NCBI GenBank assembly: GCA_934512135.1
Contig: CAKSWT010000012.1
Span: 20,526 to 84,525 of the forward strand
DNA from: an uncultured Oscillospiraceae bacterium
Lineage (GTDB): Bacteria > Bacillota > Clostridia > Oscillospirales > Oscillospiraceae
Direction: 5' to 3'
Length of the DNA stretch: 64,000 nt
Each line of letters opens with the position of its first letter. Position 1 is the first letter of the stretch. This document shows, one piece after another, positions 7,617-16,203 of the stretch. The translations under genes and the position numbers were made by a program. Under the pieces are notes generated by a model that had not been told where the DNA came from, searched no databases, and saw nothing but the letters and a program-made list of their open reading frames with translations.

Positions 7617-8939
7617 TTATTCCGCCAGGACCCAGGTGTCCTTAAAGCCGCTGACCGGGGTGCCGTCGGGGCGGTGGACGGTGAATCGGCTCAGGCCGCC
7701 CATCCAGACCCGAAGGGAATCCGAGTGGACGGTGTAGGCCCGGAAGTCGCAGGGGGCCTCATAGTGCTCCCCGTCCGGGGCGGACACTGGAAGCCGCTCC
7801 ACGTCCATAATCTCCTGGGCGATAAACCGCCGGGGATCGGCCTCAATCCGGGCGGTCAGGGCCTGCTTTTGGGGGGCGGTCAGCGCCCGGCCAAAGACGG
7901 CCCCCACCCGGCGGTCGCTGCCCACCTCTTTAAAGACCAGCTGGTCCATCCGGGACAAAACGTATTCCCGCTGGTCCGGGTACCAGGGGAGATAGGTGGG
8001 GACGTTGGGCAGCAGCGGCTCCTCGTCCAGATAGTAGCGGATCATGGCGGGGATAAAGCAGAACAGGCCCCGGTCCTCGGCCACGGAGCAGCCGGGGGCG
8101 TTGAGAATGGCGATGTTGCCGGCGCAGTAGACCTCCATGAGGTGGGGCACCCCGCAGGGGGTCTCCTCGTCGAAGCACAGCGGATCCAGCATCCGGTCCA
8201 GGGCCTGCCGGTGGATAATGGAGACCCGCTGGAAGCCGCCCTCCGGGGCCCGGTAATAGACCTTGTTGTCCATCACGATCAGGTCCTCGGCGCCGGCCAC
8301 CACCGCCCCGGTGAGGGAGGCCATATAGTGCAGCTCAAAGGAGGACAGGGAATCCTGGCCCTCGCTGAGCAGCACCACAATGCCCTCCTCCAGGGCGGGA
8401 TCGTCGTCCATAATGTCCCGATAGAGCTGCCGCAGGAGAATGTCCAGGCCGCAGTTGTCGCAGAGTGCCGGGACCTGATACAGCTCCGGCACCGTCTCCC
8501 GGCAGAGCTTCCGGGCGAAATGGGGATAGGTGATGCCGTCGGGGACGGACAGGGAATCCTCCATGGCGTACCAGTTGCCGTCGGTGGTGCGGATCAGGTC
8601 TGTGGCGGTGATATGGGTATAGATGCCCTTGGCGGGGACCAGATCCATGCACTCCGAGCGAAAATCCGGAGAGGCCAGCACGAATTCCTCGGGGATTATC
8701 CCGTCCCGCAGAATCATCCGATGGTGATAGATGTCGTTTAAAAACAGGTTCATGGCGTTGATCCGCTGAATGAGGCCCTGCTCCAGATGGGTGAATTCCT
8801 TCCCGGGCAGGGTCCGGGGAATGGGATCGAAGGGATTCTCCGTGATCTGGCGGTGACCCTGACGGACCACGGCAAACCGGGCCCCATGGTCCTGCATCCA
8901 CTGATTGACCCGGGCCTGGGCGGAAGAGAGATCCTGCAT
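7617..8939 (-). CDS. Circularly permuted ATP-grasp protein
   Basis: Circularly permuted ATP-grasp proteins are predicted peptide or amide ligases, usually clustered with alpha-E and transglutaminase-like genes. The 440-residue product has the family's N-terminal ENPFDPIPR motif, the FLNDIYHHRMILRDGIIPEEFV block near residue 75, a central NAPGCSVAEDRG segment, and YLPWYPDQREYVLSRMDQLVFKEVG leading to the permuted ATP-binding lobe. I use the ATG at 8939, seven bases after AAGGAGG. It is the first gene of the operon. No alpha-E gene is present in the window, which is unusual for this association. Confidence 0.88.
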   Translation of the reverse strand: MQDLSSAQARVNQWMQDHGARFAVVRQGHRQITENPFDPIPRTLPGKEFTHLEQGLIQRINAMNLFLNDIYHHRMILRDGIIPEEFVLASPDFRSECMDLVPAKGIYTHITATDLIRTTDGNWYAMEDSLSVPDGITYPHFARKLCRETVPELYQVPALCDNCGLDILLRQLYRDIMDDDPALEEGIVVLLSEGQDSLSSFELHYMASLTGAVVAGAEDLIVMDNKVYYRAPEGGFQRVSIIHRQALDRMLDPLCFDEETPCGVPHLMEVYCAGNIAILNAPGCSVAEDRGLFCFIPAMIRYYLDEEPLLPNVPTYLPWYPDQREYVLSRMDQLVFKEVGSDRRVGAVFGRALTAPQKQALTARIEADPRRFIAQEIMDVERLPVSAPDGEHYEAPCDFRAYTVHSDSLRVWMGGLSRFTVHRPDGTPVSGFKDTWVLAE

Positions 8940-8978
8940 ATGAAAACCTCCTTGCATGGGAAGTGCTATTATTATGTT

Positions 8979-9007
8979 ATGGTACCACAATCCCACGGAA
9001 TATGCAA
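8979..9007 (-). promoter_or_regulatory. Promoter of the ATP-grasp/FemAB/alr operon
   Basis: On the minus strand TTGCAT (9002-9007) and TACCAT (8979-8984) are separated by 17 bases, 40 bases before the ATP-grasp start codon. It is the only good sigma-A-like match in the divergent gap and would drive all five genes. Confidence 0.6.
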
Positions 9008-9146
9008 CGGCGGAAGGGGAGCCAAGAGGGGACATTTCACAAACAATTCATAAAATGTTAATGCAAAGGCCCAGGATACCGATTATACTGAGTATACGTC
9101 GAAGTGGAGGATGCTCCGGCGGAATGTGAATCGGAGGGACAGCAAT

Positions 9147-10394
9147 ATGGATTTTGAGCCGCGGGAGGGCCAGAGGCCTGAAAACGCATATCCATATAGT
9201 GATTACTATAGTACAGGGGGGCGGTATCGCCCCCCCAAACGGCCTCGGAACTACGGCTGGATGTTTGCCGTGGCAGGGGCGCTGCTGCTGTGCGTGGCGG
9301 GCGGAGTGGCCATGGGCCGGGGAGAGCTGCCGGACCAGGACCCGGAGGCCGCTCAGGTCCCCGCCCAGGAGGTCATCTCCGCAGTGGCCCCTCAGGAGAG
9401 CCAGACTCCCCATCCGGCGCCTGCCGACGGGGACCAGGCCCTGGGCAGCGGCCTGGAAATGACTCTGTCGGTGCCCGGAGAGGACAGCCTGACCCTGCCG
9501 GAGATTTATCAGAAGAACATCAGTGCCGTGACCTCTATTACGGCGCTGTCTGAGAACGCCAAGGCCACAGGCACCGGAATTATCCTGTCGGCAGACGGGT
9601 ATATCCTCACCAATCACCATGTGGTGTCCGGGGCGAGACAGGTGACGGTGCTTCTGGAGGACGGCACGGAGTATCAGGCGGAGCAGGTGGGAGGAGACGA
9701 GACCTCGGATCTGGCGGTGCTGAAAATCGACGCCAAGCATCTCACCCCGGCGGAGTTCGCCTCCTCGGACAGCGTCCAGGTGGGTGACGCGGTGGTGGCC
9801 ATCGGCGATCCCCTGGGCACGGAGCTTCGGGGCACCATGACCGACGGCATTATCTGCGGGCTCAACCGGGACGTCCAGGTGGGCGACCGGACCATGACCC
9901 TGCTCCAGACCAATGCGGCGCTGAACGCCGGAAACTCCGGAGGACCGCTGATTAACATGGCGGGGCAGGTCATCGGCATCAACACCGTGAAGCTCAACTC
10001 CAACTACACCACGGTGGAGGGCATCGGCTTTGCCATTCCCATCTCCACCGCCAAGCCCATTGTGGACGAGCTGCTGGAAAAGGGCTATGTCAGCGGCCGG
10101 CCGGCCTTTGGCTTTACCGTGGAGGCCCTGTCCAATCAGATGCGGCTGTTTTACAATCTCCCGGGGAACCTGTGTGTCCGCCAGGTGGTGGAGAGCTCCG
10201 ACGCCTATCGCCAAGGCATCCAGGTGGGAGACATTATCACCGCCATTGACGGGGCGGAGGTGTCCACCATGGACGAATTTAACGCAGTGAAAAACCAGTT
10301 TTCCGCCGGAGATACGGTGACCCTGACGGTGTTCCGAAAGGGTGTGGAGCTGGATGTGGAAGTGACGCTGATGGAGCGGGCAGATCTGGACTGA
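9147..10394 (+). CDS. htrA: HtrA/DegP-type membrane-anchored serine protease
   Basis: HtrA proteases degrade or refold damaged secreted proteins at the outer face of the membrane. The 415-residue protein has a cytosolic tail of about 35 residues rich in Pro and Arg, one transmembrane segment (residues about 37-57), a low-complexity linker, the S1C protease domain with triad His158 (LTNHHVV), Asp188 (TSDLAVLKID) and Ser264 (NAGNSGGPLI), and one PDZ domain. The start at 9147 is supported by GGAGGG eight bases upstream; an in-frame start at 9111 lacks this. A TATACT at 9084-9089 may be the -10. It is monocistronic. Confidence 0.96.
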   Translation: MDFEPREGQRPENAYPYSDYYSTGGRYRPPKRPRNYGWMFAVAGALLLCVAGGVAMGRGELPDQDPEAAQVPAQEVISAVAPQESQTPHPAPADGDQALGSGLEMTLSVPGEDSLTLPEIYQKNISAVTSITALSENAKATGTGIILSADGYILTNHHVVSGARQVTVLLEDGTEYQAEQVGGDETSDLAVLKIDAKHLTPAEFASSDSVQVGDAVVAIGDPLGTELRGTMTDGIICGLNRDVQVGDRTMTLLQTNAALNAGNSGGPLINMAGQVIGINTVKLNSNYTTVEGIGFAIPISTAKPIVDELLEKGYVSGRPAFGFTVEALSNQMRLFYNLPGNLCVRQVVESSDAYRQGIQVGDIITAIDGAEVSTMDEFNAVKNQFSAGDTVTLTVFRKGVELDVEVTLMERADLD

Positions 10395-10433
10395 AAAGCC
10401 GGAAAAGGCCGGGGCGAAGGCCTCGGCTTTTTT
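10393..10433 (+). terminator. Intrinsic terminator of htrA
   Basis: A hairpin formed by AAAGCCG..GGCC and GGCC.CGGCTTT, with a GC loop, ends in a run of six T. It directly follows the htrA stop codon and precedes the composite repeat block. Confidence 0.8.
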
Positions 10434-11040
10434 GCTGCCCCCTTCGGGGCGGTTTTTCCGCTGCCCAGCGGAAATTGGGGGCCCCGGCAAAGCCCAGCGA
10501 AGCGGGTTTGCTGGGGAAAGGAGGAGCAAGGAAGCGGGTCGAGGGCGACCAGCGGAAGCCCAAGGCAAAGCGGACTTTGCGACGACGCCCTCCGGGGGCC
10601 CACCTTTCTGACTGACCAGAAAGGTGGGGCAAAGAGTCACCAAAGGGGGAACCCTTTGGAATCCCCCCAAATCTGGGGTGCCTGCTTCTGTGGTTTTCCA
10701 CACCAGGCAATGCTTCTCCGTGGCCGTCAAAAAACCTCCTGTTTTTTGCGGCCCGCTGTTTGTGCGGAGGTTTCTTTTGTCCATCTCTTGCAGTGCCTTC
10801 TAAGGGGCGGAGCCAAGCCAGCCAGATCGGGACAAAGGGAGCAGGGCAGAAATTCGAGGTCGCCGGGAGCAGAGCGAACCGGACGGCCCGGGCAGAAACG
10901 TTCCTTGGGGCGCTCCATAGAACGGTGCAAAAACAAGGACGCCGGGATTCCAAAGGGCTGGCCCTTTGGCCGCTCTTTCGTCCATTTCTGGCGGCCCAGA
11001 AATGGACCCCAGCGGAGCGCGTCCCCTCACGCTGAGGGAA
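10434..11040. repeat. Composite intergenic repeat block 1
   Basis: This 600-base block between convergent htrA and bioY shares long stretches with blocks at 38246, 57345 and 63785 and contains no credible gene. Modules in order: a CCGCT-GCCC-AGCGG mini-hairpin near 10459; a stretch with GGTTTGCTGGGGAAAGGAGG; hairpin CCACCTTTCTG/CAGAAAGGTGG (10600-10627); CCAAAGG/CCTTTGG; an AATCTGGGG segment; a CCTCCTGTTTTTTGCGG segment; and a second hairpin GTCCATTTCTG/CAGAAATGGAC (10980-11007). ORFs in this block (for example from 10656) recur wherever the repeat does and are artefacts. Confidence 0.85.
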
Positions 11041-11045
11041 ACCGG

Positions 11046-11072
11046 CAAAAAAGCGGCCCCCCGGAGGGGGCC
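11046..11072 (-). terminator. Intrinsic terminator of bioY
   Basis: On the minus strand a GGCCCCC/GGGGGCC hairpin nine bases past the bioY stop is followed by GC and then six T (the A-run at 11047-11052). Confidence 0.8.
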
Positions 11073-11080
11073 ACAGCAGG

Positions 11081-11635
11081 TCACCGAGTTCGTATTTTCC
11101 CTTGCAGCTGTCTGGTGAGCAGCGCCGCCAGGAGAATCTTCAGGGCGTCGGGAAGGAGAAACGGCACCACACAGGTGGAGAGCACCGTGCCCAGGGCCAT
11201 GGCGCCCTTGGTTTTGGTGTAGAGAATCAGAAACCAGGCGGACCCAAAGGCGTAGCACAGCACCAGTCCCAGCACCATGGCCAGCACCAGCGCCGGGAAG
11301 CTCCGGCCCAGGAACCGAATGGTCAGGCCCACGGCCAGGGCGGTGAACAGAAAACCGATGAGGTAGCCGCCGGTGACGCCCATCAGGCTCCCCAGGCCTC
11401 CGCGGAAGCCGGCGAACACCGGCAGTCCCACGGCGCCCAGCAGCAGGTAGACCACCACGCTGAGGGTGCCGCATTTCAGGCCCAGCAGCCCCGTCACCAG
11501 AAATACCGCAAAGGTCTGGAGGGTAAAGGGCACGGCGGCGGGAATGGAGATCCAGGCGCAGACGGCCATTAGCGCCGCCCCCAGGGCGGTGGCGCAGAGC
11601 TCATAGGTGGAAAAATGTGATGTTGTAGTTGTCAT
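11081..11635 (-). CDS. bioY: Biotin transporter substrate-binding subunit BioY
   Basis: BioY is the membrane S-component of the ECF biotin uptake system. The 184-residue protein has about six hydrophobic segments and the family signatures VPFTLQTFAVFLVTGLLG (residues about 35-52), GLPVFAGFRGGLGSL and GGYLIGF. No EcfA or EcfT gene is next to it, so it probably uses shared ECF modules encoded elsewhere or works alone. It is transcribed toward htrA and has its own terminator. A TTGACA/TATAAT promoter overlapped by a BirA-like inverted repeat lies just upstream, which points to biotin repression. Confidence 0.95.
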   Translation of the reverse strand: MTTTTSHFSTYELCATALGAALMAVCAWISIPAAVPFTLQTFAVFLVTGLLGLKCGTLSVVVYLLLGAVGLPVFAGFRGGLGSLMGVTGGYLIGFLFTALAVGLTIRFLGRSFPALVLAMVLGLVLCYAFGSAWFLILYTKTKGAMALGTVLSTCVVPFLLPDALKILLAALLTRQLQGKIRTR

Positions 11636-11659
11636 AGGAACCCTTCCTTTCTGGGGGTG

Positions 11660-11715
11660 ATTATACCAGACCGGCAGGGAATGTCAACCGTAGGCCGGGG
11701 AGATGCGGTTTACAA
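11660..11715 (-). promoter_or_regulatory. bioY promoter with BirA-type operator
   Basis: On the minus strand TTGACA (11682-11687) and TATAAT (11660-11665) are 16 bases apart. ATGTCAACC at 11681-11689 and GGTTTACAA at 11707-11715 form the half-sites of a biotin operator (consensus TTGTAAACC and GGTTTACAA). The right half is perfect and the left is 7 of 9; the spacing of 17 is one to three longer than usual. The left half covers the -35. Confidence 0.55.
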
Positions 11716-11800
11716 TCTGGAAGGAGCTAGGAGAAAATCTGATTGATTTGCATACGAACAGTTAGGAGAGAAAATTTTTCGGAAATTCCCGAAAAATTCC

Positions 11801-11851
11801 TTGACAATTCCCCTCCTGTGACGTATTATTTCAAATACAAATCGTTTGTAT
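11801..11851 (+). promoter_or_regulatory. Promoter and MarR-type operator of the exporter operon
   Basis: TTGACA (11801-11806) and TATTAT (11824-11829) are exactly 17 bases apart. Six bases downstream is a perfect inverted repeat, ATACAAA-TCG-TTTGTAT (11835-11851). A related TTTGCATACGAAC lies upstream at 11747-11759. The palindrome at the transcription start suggests autorepression by the MarR protein encoded next. Confidence 0.75.
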
Positions 11852-11900
11852 GCAAACTAATCATACAAAGCGATATTTTTTATGTTAGGAGGTAACCCGT

Positions 11901-12368
11901 TTGGGTGTTCGTTTTAAGGAGGGGAGCCCGGAGCAGCTGTTCCGCGTCCTGGACAAAAAGCATCGGGCGGCGATAGACCTGCTGCTGGAACGGAAGGGAA
12001 TCGGCAACATCGGCCAGCCGATGCTCCTGTGCATTCTGGCGCAGCAACAAGACGGCACCGTTGAATCCCAAAAGGAGCTGGCCCGGCGGCTGCGGGTTTC
12101 TCCGGCCACGGTGACGGTTTCTCTGAAGTCCATGGAGCGGGACGGCTATGTGAAAAAGCTCTCCAACGCCGAGGACCTCAGATGTAAGCCCATCACCATC
12201 ACCGAGAAGGGCAGACGGGCGGCCCGGCTCATTGACGAAGTATTTGAAACGCTGGACCACGGCATGTACCGGGGATTTTCCCCGGAGGATCTCAGCAGGA
12301 TCGCCGGGCTTTACCGCCGGATGATCGACAATCTGGACCAAATCTGCGCTGGGGTTCGGCAGAGTTAG
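11901..12368 (+). CDS. MarR-family transcriptional regulator
   Basis: The 155-residue protein has the MarR winged helix: IGQPMLLCILAQQQ, then SQKELARRLRVSPATVTVSLKSMERDGYVKK as the DNA-recognition region, and the wing (residues about 95-110), followed by a dimerising C-terminal helix pair. It begins with TTG at 11901, eight bases after a perfect AGGAGG. It is the first gene of an operon with the two ABC exporter genes (13 bases to the next) and most likely represses them through the palindrome at 11835, being released by a compound that the exporter removes. Confidence 0.92.
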   Translation: MGVRFKEGSPEQLFRVLDKKHRAAIDLLLERKGIGNIGQPMLLCILAQQQDGTVESQKELARRLRVSPATVTVSLKSMERDGYVKKLSNAEDLRCKPITITEKGRRAARLIDEVFETLDHGMYRGFSPEDLSRIAGLYRRMIDNLDQICAGVRQS

Positions 12369-12381
12369 GAGGAAACCATCT

Positions 12382-14124
12382 ATGTTCAAACAACTGATGG
12401 GGTACATTCAGCAGTATCGCAAGTACTTCATCCTGTCTCCTCTGCTGGTGGTGGGCGAAGCCCTGGCAGAGCTGATCCTGCCCTATCTGATGGGCCGTAT
12501 TGTGGACGTGGGCGTGGCCAATCATGACGTCCGGTATATGGTTCTGGTGGGGGGACTTATGGTTCTGGTGGCGGCCCTGGGCATCCTGGTGGGGGTTTAT
12601 GCGGCGAAGTTCTCCGCAAAGGCCTCCCAGGGCTTTGGCTACAATCTTCGCCAGGCAATCTTTCAGCGGGTGCAGAGCTTTTCCTTTGCAGACGTGGATA
12701 AATTCTCCACGGCCTCTCTGGTGACCCGCTGTACCACCGACGTCAAGCAGCTGCAGCAGACCGCCATGGAGCTGACCCGGGTGCTGATTCGGGCCCCCTC
12801 TCTGCTGGTGATCTCCCTGGTTATCTGCATCCGCATGAACTGGAAGCTCAGCGTCACCTTCCTGGTGGCCATTCCCACCCTGCTGGGTGTGGTGCTGCTG
12901 GTGATGAAGTTCACCACCTACCTCTTTGAGGTCATGCAGAACAAAATCGACAACCTCAACGCCTCGGTGCAGGAGAATCTGATCGCCATTCGGGTGGTGA
13001 AGAGCTTTGTGCGCATGGGCCATGAGAAGCTCAAGTTTAAAAAGGCCAACGACGACCTGATGAAGACCTCCATCTCCGCCACCATCCGGCTGAGCGTGAT
13101 GGAGCCTGCCACCAGAATGGTGCTCTACGGCACCACCCTGGCCATCTACTGGTTCGGCGGAAAAATGGTGGGCACCGGTCAGCTCCAGTCCGGCCAGCTG
13201 CTGAGCTTTGTCACCTACATCAACAACATCCTGATGAGCGTCATGATGTTCTCCATGGTGCTGATGGGCATGACCCGGGCCCGGGCCTGCGGCCGCCGGG
13301 TCTGCGACGTCCTGAACCACGAGCCGGACATCCGGGACAGCGACAGGGACCAGGACGACCAGGCGCCCATCAAGGGAGACATCGTCTTTGAGCATGTGTC
13401 CTTCCGGTATCCCCAGTCCGACCGCAAGGGCATGATCCTGAAGGACCTGAACTTCCATGTGCCTGCCGGCTCCTTTGTGGCCATTGTGGGCTCTACGGGA
13501 GAGGGAAAAACAAGCCTGGTGAGCCTGATCCCCCGGTTCTACGACGCCACCGAAGGCAATGTCTATGTGGACGGGAAAAACGTCAAGGACTACAGCCTCC
13601 ATCATCTCCGGGAGCACATCGGCATGGTGCTTCAGAACAACGTGCTCTTTACCGGCACCATCCGCTCCAATCTCCAGTGGGGCGCCCCCGGGGCCGGGGA
13701 CGAGACCCTGCTGGAGGCCACGAAGGATTCCCAGGCCTATGAGTTCATCTCCCGGTTCCCCGAGGGGCTGGACACCCAGATCGACCAGGGCGGCGTCAAC
13801 GTCTCCGGCGGTCAGAAGCAGCGGCTGTGTATTGCCAGAGCCATGCTGAAAAATCCCTCGATTTTGATTCTGGACGACTCCACCTCTGCGGTGGACTCCG
13901 GCACAGAGGCCAAGATCCGGGAGACCTTCTATCACAAGTACAAGGATACCACGGTGCTGCTGGTGGCCCAGCGGATCTCCTCGGTGCAGTACGCCGACCA
14001 GATCATCGTCCTGGAGGACGGCACCGTCAACGACATGGGCACCCACGATGAGCTGATGGCTCGCTGCCGGGTGTATCAGGAGATCTATGCGTCTCAGCAG
14101 GAAGGGGGTGGCCTCAGTGAGTAA
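12382..14124 (+). CDS. Heterodimeric ABC exporter, degenerate-site subunit
   Basis: This 580-residue half-transporter has six N-terminal membrane segments (residues about 15-310) and a C-terminal ATPase with Walker A GSTGEGKTS (about 370), signature NVSGGQKQRL and Walker B ILILDDSTSAVD. The residue after the Walker B Asp is Asp rather than the catalytic Glu, as in the degenerate subunit of TM287/TM288 and BmrCD-type exporters. The partner gene overlaps its end. Family members expel drugs, lipids or peptides; the MarR gene upstream favours a drug or toxin, but the substrate is unknown. Confidence 0.93.
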   Translation: MFKQLMGYIQQYRKYFILSPLLVVGEALAELILPYLMGRIVDVGVANHDVRYMVLVGGLMVLVAALGILVGVYAAKFSAKASQGFGYNLRQAIFQRVQSFSFADVDKFSTASLVTRCTTDVKQLQQTAMELTRVLIRAPSLLVISLVICIRMNWKLSVTFLVAIPTLLGVVLLVMKFTTYLFEVMQNKIDNLNASVQENLIAIRVVKSFVRMGHEKLKFKKANDDLMKTSISATIRLSVMEPATRMVLYGTTLAIYWFGGKMVGTGQLQSGQLLSFVTYINNILMSVMMFSMVLMGMTRARACGRRVCDVLNHEPDIRDSDRDQDDQAPIKGDIVFEHVSFRYPQSDRKGMILKDLNFHVPAGSFVAIVGSTGEGKTSLVSLIPRFYDATEGNVYVDGKNVKDYSLHHLREHIGMVLQNNVLFTGTIRSNLQWGAPGAGDETLLEATKDSQAYEFISRFPEGLDTQIDQGGVNVSGGQKQRLCIARAMLKNPSILILDDSTSAVDSGTEAKIRETFYHKYKDTTVLLVAQRISSVQYADQIIVLEDGTVNDMGTHDELMARCRVYQEIYASQQEGGGLSE

Positions 14125-16111
14125 GAAGAAGGAAACCGCACCGGCGGTGGACACCAAGAAGAAGTCTGCCGAGGAGGAAGACGACGAGGAGGGGAGCTAT
14201 ACCGGCTCAATGCGGGGACAGCGCGGCCCCGGCGGCGCCAAGGACTTCCGAAAGCCCAAGGACACCAAGGGTACCCTGCTGCGGCTGCTGAACTATGTGG
14301 TGGCCAACAAGCTGCTGCTGATTGCGGTGCTGGCCATGATGCTGATCTCCACCCTGGCAAACCTGGCGGCGGGATATTTCCTCAAGCCGCTGATTGACGA
14401 CTACATTGTTCCCTATATCGGGGAGAGCTGGAACTCCCACTGCTGGATGGCCCTGGCAGGAGAGCTGATGAAGCTCCTGGGCATCTACCTGCTGGGGGCG
14501 GCGGCCTCCTACGGCCAGGGACTGCTGATGAGCTTCCTGTCCCAGCGGGCCATCAACAAGCTCCGGAAGGACCTGTTCGACAAGCTCCAGGCCATGCCCA
14601 TCTCCTACTATGACGCCCACGGCAACGGCGAGCTGATGAGCCGCTTCACCAACGACGCCGACAACGTCCAGATGGCCATGGAGCAGACGGTCACCATGCT
14701 GATTTCCTCGGTGCTCACCTTTGTGGGAACCGTGGCCATGATGATCTACCTCAACTATATCCTGTTCATCATTACGGTGGCGGTGCTGGCGGTGGACTAT
14801 ATTATCGTCCGGAAGATCAGCAAAAAGTCCAAGAAGCTCTATCGGAAGCAGCAGAAAAACCTGGGCTTGGTCAACGCCTATGTGGAGGAAATGGTAGAGG
14901 GCATCAAGGTGGTCAAGGCCTTCAACTACGAGGAGGAAATCAAGGCGGAGTTCACCGAGAAAAACATCGCCTATCGGGATGCCGCCATGGACGCCACCTA
15001 TATGGGCATGATTATTATGCCGGTGCTGAACCAGGTCATGGGCATCTGCTATGCGGTGACCGCCGTGGTGGGCGGACTGTTTGTCATCGGCGGAACGCCG
15101 CTGGGCGGCGTGGCCTTTACCATCGGCTCCCTGGGCGTCTACCTCAACTACACCAAGCAGGTGGCCATGCCCATCAACCAGGTCTCCCAGCAGATCGTCA
15201 CCCTTCTCAGCGCCGTGGCCGGCGCAGAGCGAATCTTTGCGGTGATGGATGCGGAGCCGGAGGTGGACCAGGGCGACGTCATTATGGTGCCGGTCAACGA
15301 CCAGGGCCAGGAGATCAGCGACTGGCTCACCTGCACCGGGGAGGCCTGGAAGACCCCCCAGGGACAGCTGGTGCCGCTGAAGGGCCATGTGCAGATTCAG
15401 GACATCTCCTTCCACTATGTGGAGGGGAAGCCGGTGCTGAAGCATGTGTCCGTGGAGGCTCTGCCGGGACAGAAGGTGGCCTTTGTAGGCTCCACGGGAG
15501 CGGGCAAAACCACCATCACCAATCTAATCAACCGGTTCTACGACGTCCAGGAGGGACGGATTCTCTACGACGGCATCGACGTCAAGGAGATCAAGAAGGA
15601 CGATCTGCGGCGGAGCCTGGTGGTGATCCTCCAGGATACCCACCTGTTCTCCGGCACCATTATGGAGAACATCCGGTACGGGCGGCTTAACGCCACCGAC
15701 GAGGAGTGCATCCAGGCGGCGAAAACCGCCAACGCCTACAACTTTATTATGACGCTGCCGGATGGGTTTAACACCTATATCACCGGAGACGGTGGAAGCC
15801 TGTCCCAGGGACAGCGTCAGCTGCTGAACATCGCCCGGGCCGCCGTGGCGAAGCCTCCGGTGCTGATTATGGACGAGGCCACCTCCTCCATTGACACCCG
15901 TACCGAAAAGGAGATCGAAAAGGGCATGGACGGCCTGATGCACGGCAGAACCGTGTTCGTCATTGCCCACCGGCTCTCCACCGTTCGGAACTCCGACAAG
16001 ATCTGCGTCATTGAAGCGGGCCAGATCGTGGAGTGCGGCAGCCATCAGGAGCTGCTGGCCCAGGGGGGAAGATACTACGAGCTGTACACGGGACAGCACA
16101 TGCTGGAGTGA
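14117..16111 (+). CDS. Heterodimeric ABC exporter, canonical-site subunit
   Basis: The 664-residue partner of the preceding gene starts with GTG at 14117, overlapping the upstream stop by eight bases (translational coupling). It has a 45-residue charged N-terminal extension rich in Lys, Glu and Asp, six membrane segments, an insert of about 25 residues between the membrane and ATPase parts (EISDWLTCTGEAWK), Walker A GSTGAGKTT (about 460), signature LSQGQRQLL and Walker B LIMDEATSSID with the catalytic Glu. LSQGQ replaces LSGGQ, again typical of asymmetric pairs. Confidence 0.93.
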   Translation: MSKKKETAPAVDTKKKSAEEEDDEEGSYTGSMRGQRGPGGAKDFRKPKDTKGTLLRLLNYVVANKLLLIAVLAMMLISTLANLAAGYFLKPLIDDYIVPYIGESWNSHCWMALAGELMKLLGIYLLGAAASYGQGLLMSFLSQRAINKLRKDLFDKLQAMPISYYDAHGNGELMSRFTNDADNVQMAMEQTVTMLISSVLTFVGTVAMMIYLNYILFIITVAVLAVDYIIVRKISKKSKKLYRKQQKNLGLVNAYVEEMVEGIKVVKAFNYEEEIKAEFTEKNIAYRDAAMDATYMGMIIMPVLNQVMGICYAVTAVVGGLFVIGGTPLGGVAFTIGSLGVYLNYTKQVAMPINQVSQQIVTLLSAVAGAERIFAVMDAEPEVDQGDVIMVPVNDQGQEISDWLTCTGEAWKTPQGQLVPLKGHVQIQDISFHYVEGKPVLKHVSVEALPGQKVAFVGSTGAGKTTITNLINRFYDVQEGRILYDGIDVKEIKKDDLRRSLVVILQDTHLFSGTIMENIRYGRLNATDEECIQAAKTANAYNFIMTLPDGFNTYITGDGGSLSQGQRQLLNIARAAVAKPPVLIMDEATSSIDTRTEKEIEKGMDGLMHGRTVFVIAHRLSTVRNSDKICVIEAGQIVECGSHQELLAQGGRYYELYTGQHMLE

Positions 16112-16113
16112 CA

Positions 16114-16152
16114 AAAATTCCGCCTTCTGAAGCCTCAGAAGGCGGAATTTTG
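16114..16152 (+). terminator. Bidirectional terminator between the ABC exporter and gap
   Basis: A perfect 17-bp stem beginning AAAATTCCGCC, loop AGCC and ending GGCGGAATTTT, lies just past the exporter stop. A and T runs flank it on both strands, so it can also serve the convergent gap gene 50 bases away. Confidence 0.85.
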
Positions 16153-16203
16153 CAAAGGCCCCCGGCGAAGGGCCGGGGGCAGAAGGTGCAAAAAGGGGCA
16201 GAA

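Noticed and set aside
10656..11222. Recurrent ORFs in the composite repeats (sequences such as GACFCGF and SQSPLCLG)
   Set aside because: They reappear only because the DNA repeat does, in different frames and lengths, without ribosome sites, and they are interrupted by hairpins.
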